A DNA stretch of 64,000 nucleotides from an uncultured Alistipes sp. (GTDB taxonomy: Bacteria > Bacteroidota > Bacteroidia > Bacteroidales > Rikenellaceae): contig NZ_CAJTXD010000001.1 of NCBI RefSeq assembly GCF_910580175.1, positions 313,657 to 377,656 on the forward strand, in the 5' to 3' direction. Position 1 is the stretch's first letter; each line of letters begins with the position of its first letter. The translations under genes and the position numbers were made by a program. Positions 54,213 to 62,753 of this stretch are shown in pieces. The notes below the pieces were generated by a model that did no database searches, was not told where the DNA came from, and saw nothing but the letters and a program-made list of their open reading frames with translations.

Positions 54213-55709
54213 ATGTTCAAACAACCCAAAGGTCTGATTGCCGCGGCCCTCGCCAACACGGGCGAACGCTTCGGCTTCTACACCATGATGGCCATCCTGA
54301 CGCTTTTCCTGATGTCGAAATTCGGCATCGACGGCGAGCAGGCGGGCAAGATCTACTCCTTCTTCTACACCTCGATCTACATCCTGGCCCTGGCGGGCGG
54401 TCTGATCGCCGACCGGCTGCGCAACTACAAAGGAACGATCATCGCCGGCATTCTGGTCATGACGCTGGGCTATGTCGTACTGATGATGCCCTGGATTTCG
54501 TCCCGGGCGCTGGTCGTGGGCGCCCTGATGGTCATCGCGTTCGGCAACGGACTCTTCAAAGGCAACCTCCAGGCGCTCGTGGGGCAGCTCTACGACAACG
54601 AACAATACGCCAAGCTGCGCGACACGGGATTCCAAATCTTCTACATGTTCATCAACATCGGCGCCATGGTCGCACCGTTCGCCGCCGTGGGCGTGCGCAA
54701 CTGGTGGCTCCGCACGCAGGGATTCCTCTATAACTCCGACCTTTCGGCCCTCTGCCACGCTTTCAACAACGGCACCATGACCGAGGAAGTGATGAACGGC
54801 CGCTTCTCCGAGCTGGCCGCGCAGGTAAGCCTCAACGGCGCCCCGGCCGACCTGGCCGTCTTCGCCCAAGAATACCTGACGGCGTTCAACACCGGATTCC
54901 ACTATGCGTTCGGCGTGGCGATCGTGGCCATGCTCTTCTCGCTGGTGGTCTTCCTTTTCAGCAAGAAGAACCTGCCCGACCCGCAGGGCGCAACGGACAA
55001 GAAGACGGTTTCGAAAGCCGAAATCCAGCAGGACGCCCGCGAAATCAAACAACGTCTCTACGCGTTGTTCGCCGTCTTCGCCGTGGTAATCTTCTTCTGG
55101 TTCTCGTTCCACCAAAACGGACTGACGCTGACGCTGTTCGCTCAAGACTACACGCGTCTCGAAATCTTCGGCGCTCCCATTTCGGCCGAAATCTTCCAGT
55201 CGGCCAACCCCATCTGCGTGGTCGCTCTCACGCCGATCGTCATCGCCATCTTCGCCTGGCTACGCAACCGCGGCAAGGAACCCTCGACCCCGATGAAGAT
55301 CGCCATCGGCATGGGCATCGCCGCTGCGGCATACGTGTTGATGGTCTTCGGTTCGCTGGGACTGCCCGGCCGTGCCGAAGTCGAAGCCATGGGCGGTCTG
55401 ACCACCGCAGAGCGTGTGACGCCCTGGCTGCTGGTCGCCACATATCTGATTCTGACGGTCGCCGAGCTGTTCATCTCGCCGCTGGGCCTCTCGTTCGTCT
55501 CGAAAGTCGCGCCGCAGAAGCTCCAAGGTCTGATGCAGGGGTGCTGGCTGGGTGCCACGGCCCTGGGCAACGGCCTGCTTTTCATCGGCCCGATCCTCTA
55601 CAACAAGATTTCGATTTCGGCGACCTGGACGGTCTTCGTCGTGGTCTGCGGCCTCTCGATGCTGGTCATGCTGGCTATGGTCAAGTGGCTGGAGCGCGTT
55701 ACCGAATAA
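54213..55709 (+). CDS. POT/PTR2-family peptide:proton symporter
   Basis: A 498-aa MFS transporter of the POT family for di/tripeptide uptake with protons. The signature GERFGFYTMMAILTLF (ExxERFxYY-type) is in helix 1, followed by GGLIADRLRNYKGTIIAGI and FGNGLFKGNLQALVGQLY. About 12-14 membrane helices; the large inner loop around 265-300 contains a charged helix. The ATG at 54213 gives the standard MFKQPKGL start. The preceding frame reads through the promoter and is not coding. Substrate is inferred from the family. Confidence 0.9.
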   Translation: MFKQPKGLIAAALANTGERFGFYTMMAILTLFLMSKFGIDGEQAGKIYSFFYTSIYILALAGGLIADRLRNYKGTIIAGILVMTLGYVVLMMPWISSRALVVGALMVIAFGNGLFKGNLQALVGQLYDNEQYAKLRDTGFQIFYMFINIGAMVAPFAAVGVRNWWLRTQGFLYNSDLSALCHAFNNGTMTEEVMNGRFSELAAQVSLNGAPADLAVFAQEYLTAFNTGFHYAFGVAIVAMLFSLVVFLFSKKNLPDPQGATDKKTVSKAEIQQDAREIKQRLYALFAVFAVVIFFWFSFHQNGLTLTLFAQDYTRLEIFGAPISAEIFQSANPICVVALTPIVIAIFAWLRNRGKEPSTPMKIAIGMGIAAAAYVLMVFGSLGLPGRAEVEAMGGLTTAERVTPWLLVATYLILTVAELFISPLGLSFVSKVAPQKLQGLMQGCWLGATALGNGLLFIGPILYNKISISATWTVFVVVCGLSMLVMLAMVKWLERVTE

Positions 55710-55733
55710 GAAACGCCGTTCCTTGCATAAACG

Positions 55734-55765
55734 AACCGGGCATCCTCCGTCGGAGGATGCCCGGT
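55734..55765. terminator. Terminator between the transporter and the flavin oxidoreductase genes
   Basis: Stem AACCGGGCATCCTC with GAGGATGCCCGGTT and a 5-nt loop, followed by TTTCTC on the + strand. It lies between convergent gene ends and may serve both. Confidence 0.75.
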
Positions 55766-55784
55766 TTCTCATAGGGAAGCAAGT

Positions 55785-56891
55785 TTATCGCTCGGCCGTG
55801 CCGAAACGCTGAAGCGTCCCACGCAACGAAAACTTATCGTACTCGTCGCGCAACGACGCGATCAACTCGCGCACCGACTGGATCTTCTCGGCCCGCCAGG
55901 CATTGGCGCCGCAAAAAGCATAGCCGTTCTGCAACTTACCCTTGAAAGCGTTGTAGAGCGCCAGCATGATGCAATAGGGGCTGTGCGTCACATCGCAGGT
56001 CTTGATGCAGTCGAACGGGCAGGCCTTGGGACGCTTCAACCCCTCCTTGACCCGTTCGAGGAACGAACTGCGGAGCGCCCGGCCCGGCATGCCGACGGGA
56101 CTCTCGATGATCTCGATATCCTGGGGCTGCGCGTCGATGTAACTCTGCTTGAAGGCCGGATCGGCGTCGCACTCCTCCGTGGTAACGAAGCGCGTGCCCA
56201 TCTGCACCCCCTCGGCGCCCAGCTCCATGATGCGGTAGATGTCCTCGCCGGTATAGATGCCGCCGCCGGCGATTACCGGAATATGGCAGCCGTGTTCGGC
56301 GCCGAACGCATCGACCTCTTTCACGATCTCCGGCACCAGCTTCTCCAACGCATAATCCGCATCCTCGATCTGCTCGCGCTTGTAACCCAGATGTCCTCCC
56401 GCCTTAGGCCCCTCGACCACGATGGCGTCGGGCACGTAATGGTACTCCGAGAACCATTTGCGGCACAACAACGCTGCGGCCCGGGCCGACGAGACGATGG
56501 GCGCCAACTTGGTTCTGGCCCCCTCGGGCAAGAACGACGGCAGGTTGAGCGGCAGTCCGGCGCCCGAGAAGATGATGTCGGCTTTCTCGGCGACGGCCGT
56601 GCGCACCATGTCGGCGAAATTGGACATGGCGACCATGACGTTCACGCCGATGATGCCGCGCGTAGCCTCGCGAGCCTTGCGCAACTCCTGCTTCAGGCCC
56701 CAGATCGAAGCAGCCCGGTAATCCTTCGAATAGTCGTTGTAGATCGCTCCCAGGCCGGCCGAGGAGATTACCCCGATGCCGCCCTCGTCGGCCACGGCCG
56801 AAGCCAGGCCCGCCAGCGATATGCCCACGCCCATGCCGCCCTGCACGATGGGGACGGAGGCGCACAAATTTCCGATTTTCAATGATTTCAT
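55785..56891 (-). CDS. NAD(P)H-dependent flavin oxidoreductase/nitronate monooxygenase
   Basis: FMN-binding TIM barrel of 368 aa, NMO/FabK-like group. Start MKSLKIGNLCASVPIVQGGMGVGIS, phosphate-binding regions AIVVEGPKAGGHLG and PVIAGGGIYTGEDI, and the GTRFVTTEE motif. A C-terminal extension carries a Cys cluster (ACPFDCIKTCDVTHSPYC), a feature of some members that could bind metal. Substrate may be nitroalkanes or an enoyl-ACP. A -7-like TATATTTG is at 56918-56925. Confidence 0.85.
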   Translation of the reverse strand: MKSLKIGNLCASVPIVQGGMGVGISLAGLASAVADEGGIGVISSAGLGAIYNDYSKDYRAASIWGLKQELRKAREATRGIIGVNVMVAMSNFADMVRTAVAEKADIIFSGAGLPLNLPSFLPEGARTKLAPIVSSARAAALLCRKWFSEYHYVPDAIVVEGPKAGGHLGYKREQIEDADYALEKLVPEIVKEVDAFGAEHGCHIPVIAGGGIYTGEDIYRIMELGAEGVQMGTRFVTTEECDADPAFKQSYIDAQPQDIEIIESPVGMPGRALRSSFLERVKEGLKRPKACPFDCIKTCDVTHSPYCIMLALYNAFKGKLQNGYAFCGANAWRAEKIQSVRELIASLRDEYDKFSLRGTLQRFGTAER

Positions 56892-56917
56892 TCAGACGTA
56901 TGTATAAAAGTAACGGG

Positions 56918-56925
56918 CAAATATA
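56918..56925 (-). promoter_or_regulatory. -7 box of flavin oxidoreductase promoter
   Basis: TATATTTG on the - strand, 27 bp before the ATG; -33 not evident. Confidence 0.5.
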
Positions 56926-56964
56926 GGCATTTTAAGACGAATAATTCGGAAATCGGGAACAATT

Positions 56965-58503
56965 TTACAAAAACCGCACTCCGCATAGTTTTCGCCGTCC
57001 CTCGTCGGAAGCCTCGCGCTCGACGATGCCCGTCAGCACGTCGGCCGCATCGTGCCAACGGTTGGCGCGGAACTGCCGCCGGTAGGTAGTCAGGTGGGCG
57101 TAGAGTTCGGGCCAGCGGAGGTTCCAACCCCGCGGAAAGCGCAGCAGATGCAACGCCGTGGCTGCATTGGAGAGGATGCGGGCCTCCTTGTTGCCGTGCT
57201 GGTGGAACCACTCGATGCGCACGTCGGGCGCCAGCCGCTGCACGGCCCGCGCGAAACCCCGCCCGCCGTTATTGCTCTCGACGGCGGCCTGCCGCGTGCC
57301 CGAACGTACCAGCATCTCGGCCACCGCCCGCTCGGTAACCTCCATCGGCTCGCGCGAGTAGACGGCGTCGGTCAAATAGATCGTTCCGTCGACATCGACC
57401 GCATAAGAGAGCGAACACAGATAATCGTCGCCCGTGTCGGCCGTGTCGGTATAGTTGCCGTAGCGGACGATCTCGCGGGGCAGCGCGTCGTACTCGGCGA
57501 AGTTGGCCCCGTAGAGCAACCCCTCGCGGGCCGAAGGGTGCCCTTGGTACATGGCTTCGAACTGCAAAGGATCGAGCCGCCGCTTGGCCGCCAGCAACGC
57601 CGCGCCGTGCTGCGCCTCCCACAGCGCCTCGCCCGGTGCCCGCGGGTCGATTTCGGAGCGGGGCGACGCCTTGACGGCCTCGAAGTTGAGATGCACCCAC
57701 TCGTCGTCGGCCAACGTGTCGAGCTGCGCCCACGAAACGAACTCCCTGACCGGCTCGCGCGCCATGATCGTGCCGATCAAATCTTCCTCGTGCCAACGCG
57801 TAAAGACGATCAACTCGCGCGAAGCGTTGTGCATGCGAGTCCGCACGACCGAAGTGTACCACTCCCAACAATTGGCACGGATGAGCGGCGAATTAGCCTC
57901 CAAAGCATCCTTATAGAGGTCGTCGAGAATGAAGCAGTCGACCCGGTTGCCCGTGAGCGACCCCTCGCGGCCCACCGACAACAGACCGCCCCGGCGGCCG
58001 ATGATCTCCACCTCGTCGGCCGTACGAATGTAACTTGGTGGCTTGGAACCGCGCTTGATGGTGGTTGCGGGGAAGATGCCGCCATATTCGCGCGATTCGA
58101 GAATGCGCTGCACCCGCCGGTTGAACTTCGACGCCAAGGCCCCCGAATAGGAAGCTATGGCCACGCGGCAATCGGGATCGAGACCCAACACATAGGCAGG
58201 CAGCAAGGTCGTAGCGCCGACGCTCTTGCCGTGCTGGGGCGGCATGGTAACGATCAACCGCCGCACGCGCCCCCGGGCGAAAGCCTCCAACAACCTATAA
58301 TAAGTACGGTGGAAAACCTGCAACTCCAAAAAGGGATAGACCTCCGATGCAAAATCGGAGAACGACAGCACGGCGGCCGAAAGATCGGGAGATTTCGAAG
58401 GCTCGGGAAAGTCCGTACGCACCATGCTCGGCGCATTCGGCACGGGAACAAAAACCTCTGCGGGAGCGCTTCCCGCAGAGGAAAAATCGGTTTTTGATTT
58501 CAT
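56965..58503 (-). CDS. Phage terminase large subunit (orphan, intact)
   Basis: A 512-aa TerL-like protein. After a disordered, Pro-rich N-terminus (1-45) comes the packaging ATPase with Walker A-like MPPQHGKS (87-94), Walker B FILDD (191-195) and the FTRW motif (234-237). A C-terminal RNase H-like nuclease follows, with candidate metal ligands D353 (or D356/D359), E409 (AAVESNNGG) and D485/D488 (HDAADVLTG). These are the residues expected of an active headful-packaging motor. No portal, capsid, small terminase or integrase gene is visible within the window. The ATG at 58503 starts the first clear protein; the frame upstream is not similar. Same strand and direction as the 97-aa gene, 292 bp downstream. 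Confidence 0.9.
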   Translation of the reverse strand: MKSKTDFSSAGSAPAEVFVPVPNAPSMVRTDFPEPSKSPDLSAAVLSFSDFASEVYPFLELQVFHRTYYRLLEAFARGRVRRLIVTMPPQHGKSVGATTLLPAYVLGLDPDCRVAIASYSGALASKFNRRVQRILESREYGGIFPATTIKRGSKPPSYIRTADEVEIIGRRGGLLSVGREGSLTGNRVDCFILDDLYKDALEANSPLIRANCWEWYTSVVRTRMHNASRELIVFTRWHEEDLIGTIMAREPVREFVSWAQLDTLADDEWVHLNFEAVKASPRSEIDPRAPGEALWEAQHGAALLAAKRRLDPLQFEAMYQGHPSAREGLLYGANFAEYDALPREIVRYGNYTDTADTGDDYLCSLSYAVDVDGTIYLTDAVYSREPMEVTERAVAEMLVRSGTRQAAVESNNGGRGFARAVQRLAPDVRIEWFHQHGNKEARILSNAATALHLLRFPRGWNLRWPELYAHLTTYRRQFRANRWHDAADVLTGIVEREASDEGRRKLCGVRFL

Positions 58504-58795
58504 GGCAATGTTTATTTCATGCACCTTTCCGACCTGTGCATAGTCCGAACGAGATCGGCACAGCACTCGGCCTATTGAAAAGGATCGATTTTTGAACCCC
58601 TTGCGCGGCGCCGCGACAGGCGGGTTCGACAAAAGACGGTTCCGGCGGGCGGCGCCGCGCCCCAGGCGGGAAAGAAACCGAAACACAAAGAAAGGAAAAG
58701 ACAGAAAGGCGGCTCTTCGAAAAGACGGACTGCGGTTTTGGGGAAGACGGATTGCTCCGGACAGCCGCGTTCCTGTCAACGGAGCGTATTACGGA
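58504..58795. other. Intergenic gap between the 97-aa gene and the terminase
   Basis: About 290 bp. It contains the palindromic word CGCGGCGCCGCG near 58600 and a similar GCGGCGCCGCGCC about 45 bp later, but no clear T-tailed terminator. No - strand promoter consensus was found ahead of the terminase, so the terminase may be co-transcribed with the 97-aa gene. No small-terminase-like open frame was recognised. Confidence 0.45.
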
Positions 58796-59089
58796 TCACG
58801 AATTCCTTATTACATTCCGAAGATCGTCGAACGAAAAGTCGTTGAGCATTTCGCCGTCGGGCGCTACGGTGTGGAACTCCCACCACACGGGTACCAGATC
58901 GACGATCGCATCCTCCTCGCCTTCAGGCAGCGACACACGGCGACGATAGACGATTACCGAAGCCGTCAAGCGCCACGCCACGCCGTCGGCCGCCGCATCG
59001 ACCGATCCCGAAAAATAGTTGCTTGCGCCGATGGCCTCCGCGAGCGACGCCGCGACCTGCCCGTAAAGTTCAGATGAAACCGAATACAT
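58796..59089 (-). CDS. Small conserved-looking protein of unknown function (97 aa)
   Basis: 97 residues, no signal peptide or membrane helix. It begins MYSVSSELYGQVAASLAEAIG, continues with a beta-like region WRLTASVIVYRRRVSLPEGEEDAIVDLVPVWWEFHT and ends DFSFDDLRNVIRNS. I recall similar short proteins in Bacteroides genomes but no function. It is preceded by a perfect promoter that overlaps the promoter of the divergent XRE-S24 regulator. Position between a cI-like regulator and a terminase suggests a phage-derived early or Cro-like gene, but it has no visible HTH. Confidence 0.7.
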   Translation of the reverse strand: MYSVSSELYGQVAASLAEAIGASNYFSGSVDAAADGVAWRLTASVIVYRRRVSLPEGEEDAIVDLVPVWWEFHTVAPDGEMLNDFSFDDLRNVIRNS

Positions 59090-59120
59090 GACTGATAATT
59101 AAAGGATTTTTTCAGAAAAA

Positions 59121-59152
59121 CTTGGCATGCAAAAATAAATTGCTTAACTTTG
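59121..59152 (+). promoter_or_regulatory. Promoter of the XRE-S24 regulator
   Basis: CTTG (59121-59124), 20 bp, then TAACTTTG (59145-59152) on the + strand. A leader of about 76 nt precedes the ATG. Confidence 0.7.
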
Positions 59153-59161
59153 CAGGACAAA
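59130..59161 (-). promoter_or_regulatory. Promoter of the 97-aa gene, overlapping the opposite promoter
   Basis: TTTG (59161-59158), 20 bp, then TATTTTTG (59137-59130) on the - strand. It physically overlaps the + strand promoter, so polymerase can use only one at a time. Confidence 0.75.
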
Positions 59162-59167
59162 GATAAG

Positions 59168-59187
59168 TTCAAATATTGAATTTTCAA
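59168..59187. promoter_or_regulatory. Candidate operator of the XRE-S24 regulator
   Basis: TTCAA-ATA-TTGAA (59168-59180) directly followed by TTGAA-TT-TTCAA (59176-59187), two overlapping inverted repeats just downstream of the + strand start site. A bound repressor here would block its own transcription. Confidence 0.5.
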
Positions 59188-59234
59188 TCGCCGCGCAGCT
59201 TTTTTTTACTATAATTTTTTTCGATAGGACAATC

Positions 59235-59906
59235 ATGAACGAACGGGTAAAATCGATACGCAAGCAACTCGGCATGACGCAAGAACAACTGGCCCAACGT
59301 CTTGGCATCGGCAAGGCGGCCCTTTCGATGATCGAGACGGGCAAAGCCAAGCTCTCGGCACGCAACCGCAACATCCTGGTTCAAGATTTGAACGTAAACC
59401 CCGAGTGGCTCGAAACCGGACGCGGCGCGATGTTCAACGCCGAACCTGACCTGACGGCCTACATGCACCGCACCGACAACTCGCTGCCCATGCAGAGCGT
59501 GCCGCTCTACTCGATCGAAGGCACGGCGGGACTGGTGCCGCTCTTCGCCGACCAGGCACACACCAAACCGCTGAACTTCATACACATCCCCAACCTGCCC
59601 AAATGCGACGGCGCGATCTACATCGTGGGCGACTCGATGTACCCGCTGCTCAAAAGCGGCGACATCGTGCTGTACAAGCAGCTGCACGACATCAACGACA
59701 TCTTCTGGGGCGACATGTATCTGCTGTCGATCGACATCGACGGCGAAGAATACGTGACGGTAAAATACATTCAGAAATCCGAACGCGAAGGCTACGTCAA
59801 ACTGGTAAGTCAGAACCCCCACCATGCCGACAAGGATGTGGCTCTCGACCGCATCCGGGCCATTGCTCTGGTCAAGGCCAGCATCCGCATGAATTCGATC
59901 CGATAG
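59235..59906 (+). CDS. XRE-family regulator with S24 (LexA/cI-like) protease domain
   Basis: A 223-aa phage-repressor-type protein. The N-terminal XRE HTH (about 4-60, RKQLGMTQEQLAQRLGIGKAALSMIETG) is followed by a S24 peptidase fold with catalytic Ser in VGDSMYP (S134) and Lys in YVTVKYI (K177). An Ala-Gly pair at 98-99 (EGTAGLVP) is a possible self-cleavage site. These features suggest RecA-triggered inactivation, as in LexA and cI. It faces the 97-aa gene and the terminase across a shared promoter region. Confidence 0.92.
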   Translation: MNERVKSIRKQLGMTQEQLAQRLGIGKAALSMIETGKAKLSARNRNILVQDLNVNPEWLETGRGAMFNAEPDLTAYMHRTDNSLPMQSVPLYSIEGTAGLVPLFADQAHTKPLNFIHIPNLPKCDGAIYIVGDSMYPLLKSGDIVLYKQLHDINDIFWGDMYLLSIDIDGEEYVTVKYIQKSEREGYVKLVSQNPHHADKDVALDRIRAIALVKASIRMNSIR

Positions 59907-60332
59907 CAAGCAAAAAGGCGCGGACTTCTATCCGGTTCCATTTATCCGACCGCCTGCTTTCCTCTGTCTTCCTTCTGCCTTTCCTCTGACCGTTCTCCGT
60001 AACGCACCGCACAAGACGGTCGGCCATACGCATTTTCTGCATCTTTTGCGACCGCAACATCCAATTTGCGACAATACACCTATGTTATATAGGCTCCTAC
60101 CTATTGTATTGAGCAGAATCTACCAATAAATCAACGCATTACAGCCAACAGGATCAAAATAGATCCAAAGGTATGCTGTTTAATCGTTAAACCCGATTGC
60201 AAATCGAAACAGAATTCGAGCACAAACAGCATATTCATAATCGTTTCCAAAATATCGCTAACAGACTGAAAGCTATTTCAAAAAGTTCGAAAAATAATCC
60301 AAAAAATCGCTACGACAATACCATTTATCGGT
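59907..60332. other. AT-rich intergenic region upstream of the fimbrillin genes
   Basis: About 430 bp, much more AT-rich than the rest of the window. It contains a 10-bp inverted repeat, TATGCTGTTT (60172-60181) and AAACAGCATA (60224-60233), separated by 42 bp with a nested short hairpin (AATCG/CGATT). No gene with recognisable features was found. Confidence 0.6.
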
Positions 60333-60340
60333 TAACTTTG
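60333..60340 (+). promoter_or_regulatory. -7 box of the fimbrillin-like gene promoter
   Basis: TAACTTTG on the + strand, 108 bp before the ATG. The -33 position lacks TTTG. Confidence 0.5.
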
Positions 60341-60448
60341 CCCTTGACCGGTTGAGTTTGCAGACCCGCAGCAACGCATCGTTTCCGCATTCCGTCCGCA
60401 GGTTTCCAAACCGGAACAACCCTATCTTTAACCCTTAAACCCAAGCGT

Positions 60449-62728
60449 ATGAGCAACTTCTGTCTCAACCTGAAGAGCATGGCCCTCCGGGGCTTTTGCG
60501 TCGTGGCCCTGATCGCCGCCGCATGCGAGAACGACGACACGCACCAGTGTCCCGAACCGCCGACCGTTGTCGACAACGGCGCACCCGTCCAAGCCGGCGA
60601 TCCCGTAGAAGCAAGCCTTTCGATCGGCATGCGCGCCACCGACAACTCGGTGCACACCTATGCTGCACAGCCGCGTGCCGAACGTTCGGTCGACGACCTC
60701 TGGATTCTGGAATACGGCACCGACGGCACCTGCCTGGCCGCGAAGAAGATCGGCAGCTACGCTTTGGGCGAAGAAATCAAGGTCGACCTGATCGCCGGCA
60801 CGGGCGTCGACCTCTATGCCATCGCCGGAGCCGGCGAGACCTCGTTCGAGGGGCTGTCGCTCGACGAACTCAAGGCTACGCATTGGGGGGGGGAATCCGT
60901 TACGCTGGAATCGCTTCCCTACTCGGCCCATGCCCAAGTCGACATCTGCTTCGCCAACTTCTCAAGCAAAGAACTTGTCCTGGAACACATCGGCTCGGAA
61001 ATCAAGATCGCCTACATTCCCGACCCGACCACGCCCTATGAAGTTTCCTCCTACCAGCTCCGCAACGTCCCGAAGAAATTCCATTTCATCTCGGGCGCTC
61101 CCGTCTCCGCTGAAGACGTGGAAGACAAAGAGATCATCGTCGACAACCTCGGCGACACCTATACCTACATCATCCCCGAAAACCTCCAAGGCGTAGACGA
61201 AACCATTACCAATGCCAAGGACAAGATGACCGACAAACCGGCGACCTACGTCGAAGTCAAAGGCGCTTACGAGGCACCGGAAATCGCCATGTCCTACAAG
61301 GTGTCGTGGAAAATGTTCCTCGGCGAAAACAACACCAACGATTTCAACCTCCTGCGCAATAAGCGCTATTCTTTCGTAGGCAACCTCCGCATGGAGGACG
61401 AAACCGACCATCGTGCCGATGTCGATGCCATCGCGGCGCCCTACCGGCAGCCCGAAAGCAACTGCTACATGCTTACGCCCGATGCAGCCCATGCACTGGC
61501 CATTCCTGTGAGCCGCGTCAACACGTTCTGGAAGTCGGTCGACAGCCGCAACGAACTCTACGACGGCGAGAACGACTCGCCCATTCAGAAGTGGGCCGTA
61601 AAAGTCATCTGGTCGGACAGCAGCAACGAACTGATTGCTTTCGAGAAGTCCGAAGGCGCCGAAGCCGATGAATACTTCATCGTGAAACCCGCCGGAACGG
61701 GCGCCGAAGGCAATGTCGTGATAGGCATCTACGACGCCACCGCCGGCAGCGACATCGACGTGGCTACCGCCTCGCCGCTCTGGAGCTGGCATATCTGGGT
61801 CACGGCCTACAACCCCGGCGACGGCAATTGGGTGGCCCTGCCCGAGTTCGACCCGTCGATGGAAATCTACCCCAACCAGCCCGGGGCGAGCACGCCCAAC
61901 AGCTATGCCCGCCGCATAGCTTTCCCGGTCGCCAACGGCAAGATCTACCAGTACAACAGCCTTACCAGCACCAGCAACTTCGGCATTCTGACCAACGGCG
62001 AGACCATCATGGACCGCAACCTGGGCGCCACGAGCATCGACAAGGCGCAGTTCGACAAGACCGTGGGTCTCTACTACCAGTGGGGCCGCAAAGACCCCTT
62101 CAGCGCCCCGAACGGCGACGCCTCGGGCATCGACTTCAGCGTGGAGGATAAACAAACCCTCGCCTTTGCCGTACAGAATCCCACGAAGTTCATCTGCGGC
62201 ATCGGCAACTGGCTGAACACCAACGACACCAAACTATGGAACGAGGGGTCGAACTACACTCCCGTCAAGTCGATCTACGACCCGTGTCCCGCAGGATGGA
62301 TGCTGCCCAACGGCAATGCCTACAATCCGTTTACCGTGGGTTCCTCCACCAATTCTTGGACTGCCTCGTCCATCTGGTCGCAACCCAATCTGAAAAAATG
62401 CGAATCGCTCGGCTATGCCACGGCGCAGGAAGCGGCCGACGCATTCGACAACGGCTATTTATTCTGGCACAACGACTTGCAGATATGGTTCCCTGCCGGC
62501 GGCTACATCAACGGCAAAAAAGTGCAGGAATACAAAAGCTGGGGCAAATGGTGGTGCAACCTGCTCAACGGCAACAAGGGCGCAGCCTACCGCATGCAGG
62601 CCTACGACGCCACGGAGGATAGCGACAACCGCTACGATCTCTACCTGTGCGTCAACGACGGCATAGGCTCCAATTCCTCCATGAGTGTAGCGATGCCCGT
62701 GCGCTGCGTACTCGAAATCAAGAACTGA
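60449..62728 (+). CDS. Fimbrillin-like lipoprotein with FISUMP-like C-terminus; in-frame G9 tract
   Basis: A 759-aa surface lipoprotein. The signal has a lipobox AAAC near residue 28 (VALIAAACENDD). Residues about 30-330 resemble Bacteroidota fimbrillin/Mfa-like repeats (DLWILEYGTDGTCLAAKKI and NDFNLLRNKRYSF). The C-terminal half has the FISUMP-type marks DRNLGATS, YYQWGRKDPF, YDPCPAGWMLPNG and MPVRCVLEIKN. It is likely a fimbrial tip or adhesin. A run of nine G (60885-60893, codons for W146-G-G) lies inside the gene; loss or gain of one G gives early stops (about 61041 or 61196). It starts a tandem pair. Confidence 0.8.
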   Translation: MSNFCLNLKSMALRGFCVVALIAAACENDDTHQCPEPPTVVDNGAPVQAGDPVEASLSIGMRATDNSVHTYAAQPRAERSVDDLWILEYGTDGTCLAAKKIGSYALGEEIKVDLIAGTGVDLYAIAGAGETSFEGLSLDELKATHWGGESVTLESLPYSAHAQVDICFANFSSKELVLEHIGSEIKIAYIPDPTTPYEVSSYQLRNVPKKFHFISGAPVSAEDVEDKEIIVDNLGDTYTYIIPENLQGVDETITNAKDKMTDKPATYVEVKGAYEAPEIAMSYKVSWKMFLGENNTNDFNLLRNKRYSFVGNLRMEDETDHRADVDAIAAPYRQPESNCYMLTPDAAHALAIPVSRVNTFWKSVDSRNELYDGENDSPIQKWAVKVIWSDSSNELIAFEKSEGAEADEYFIVKPAGTGAEGNVVIGIYDATAGSDIDVATASPLWSWHIWVTAYNPGDGNWVALPEFDPSMEIYPNQPGASTPNSYARRIAFPVANGKIYQYNSLTSTSNFGILTNGETIMDRNLGATSIDKAQFDKTVGLYYQWGRKDPFSAPNGDASGIDFSVEDKQTLAFAVQNPTKFICGIGNWLNTNDTKLWNEGSNYTPVKSIYDPCPAGWMLPNGNAYNPFTVGSSTNSWTASSIWSQPNLKKCESLGYATAQEAADAFDNGYLFWHNDLQIWFPAGGYINGKKVQEYKSWGKWWCNLLNGNKGAAYRMQAYDATEDSDNRYDLYLCVNDGIGSNSSMSVAMPVRCVLEIKN

Positions 62729-62753
62729 TCTTTCTTTCCAAACCCGATATACC

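Noticed and set aside
57052..58497. 481-codon + strand frame opposite the terminase
   Set aside because: TerL motifs are complete on the - strand; the + frame is an antisense shadow.
59907..60332. tRNA, tmRNA or other structured RNA in the AT-rich gap
   Set aside because: No cloverleaf, GGTTCRANNCC arm or known consensus was found; I could not run a covariance search.
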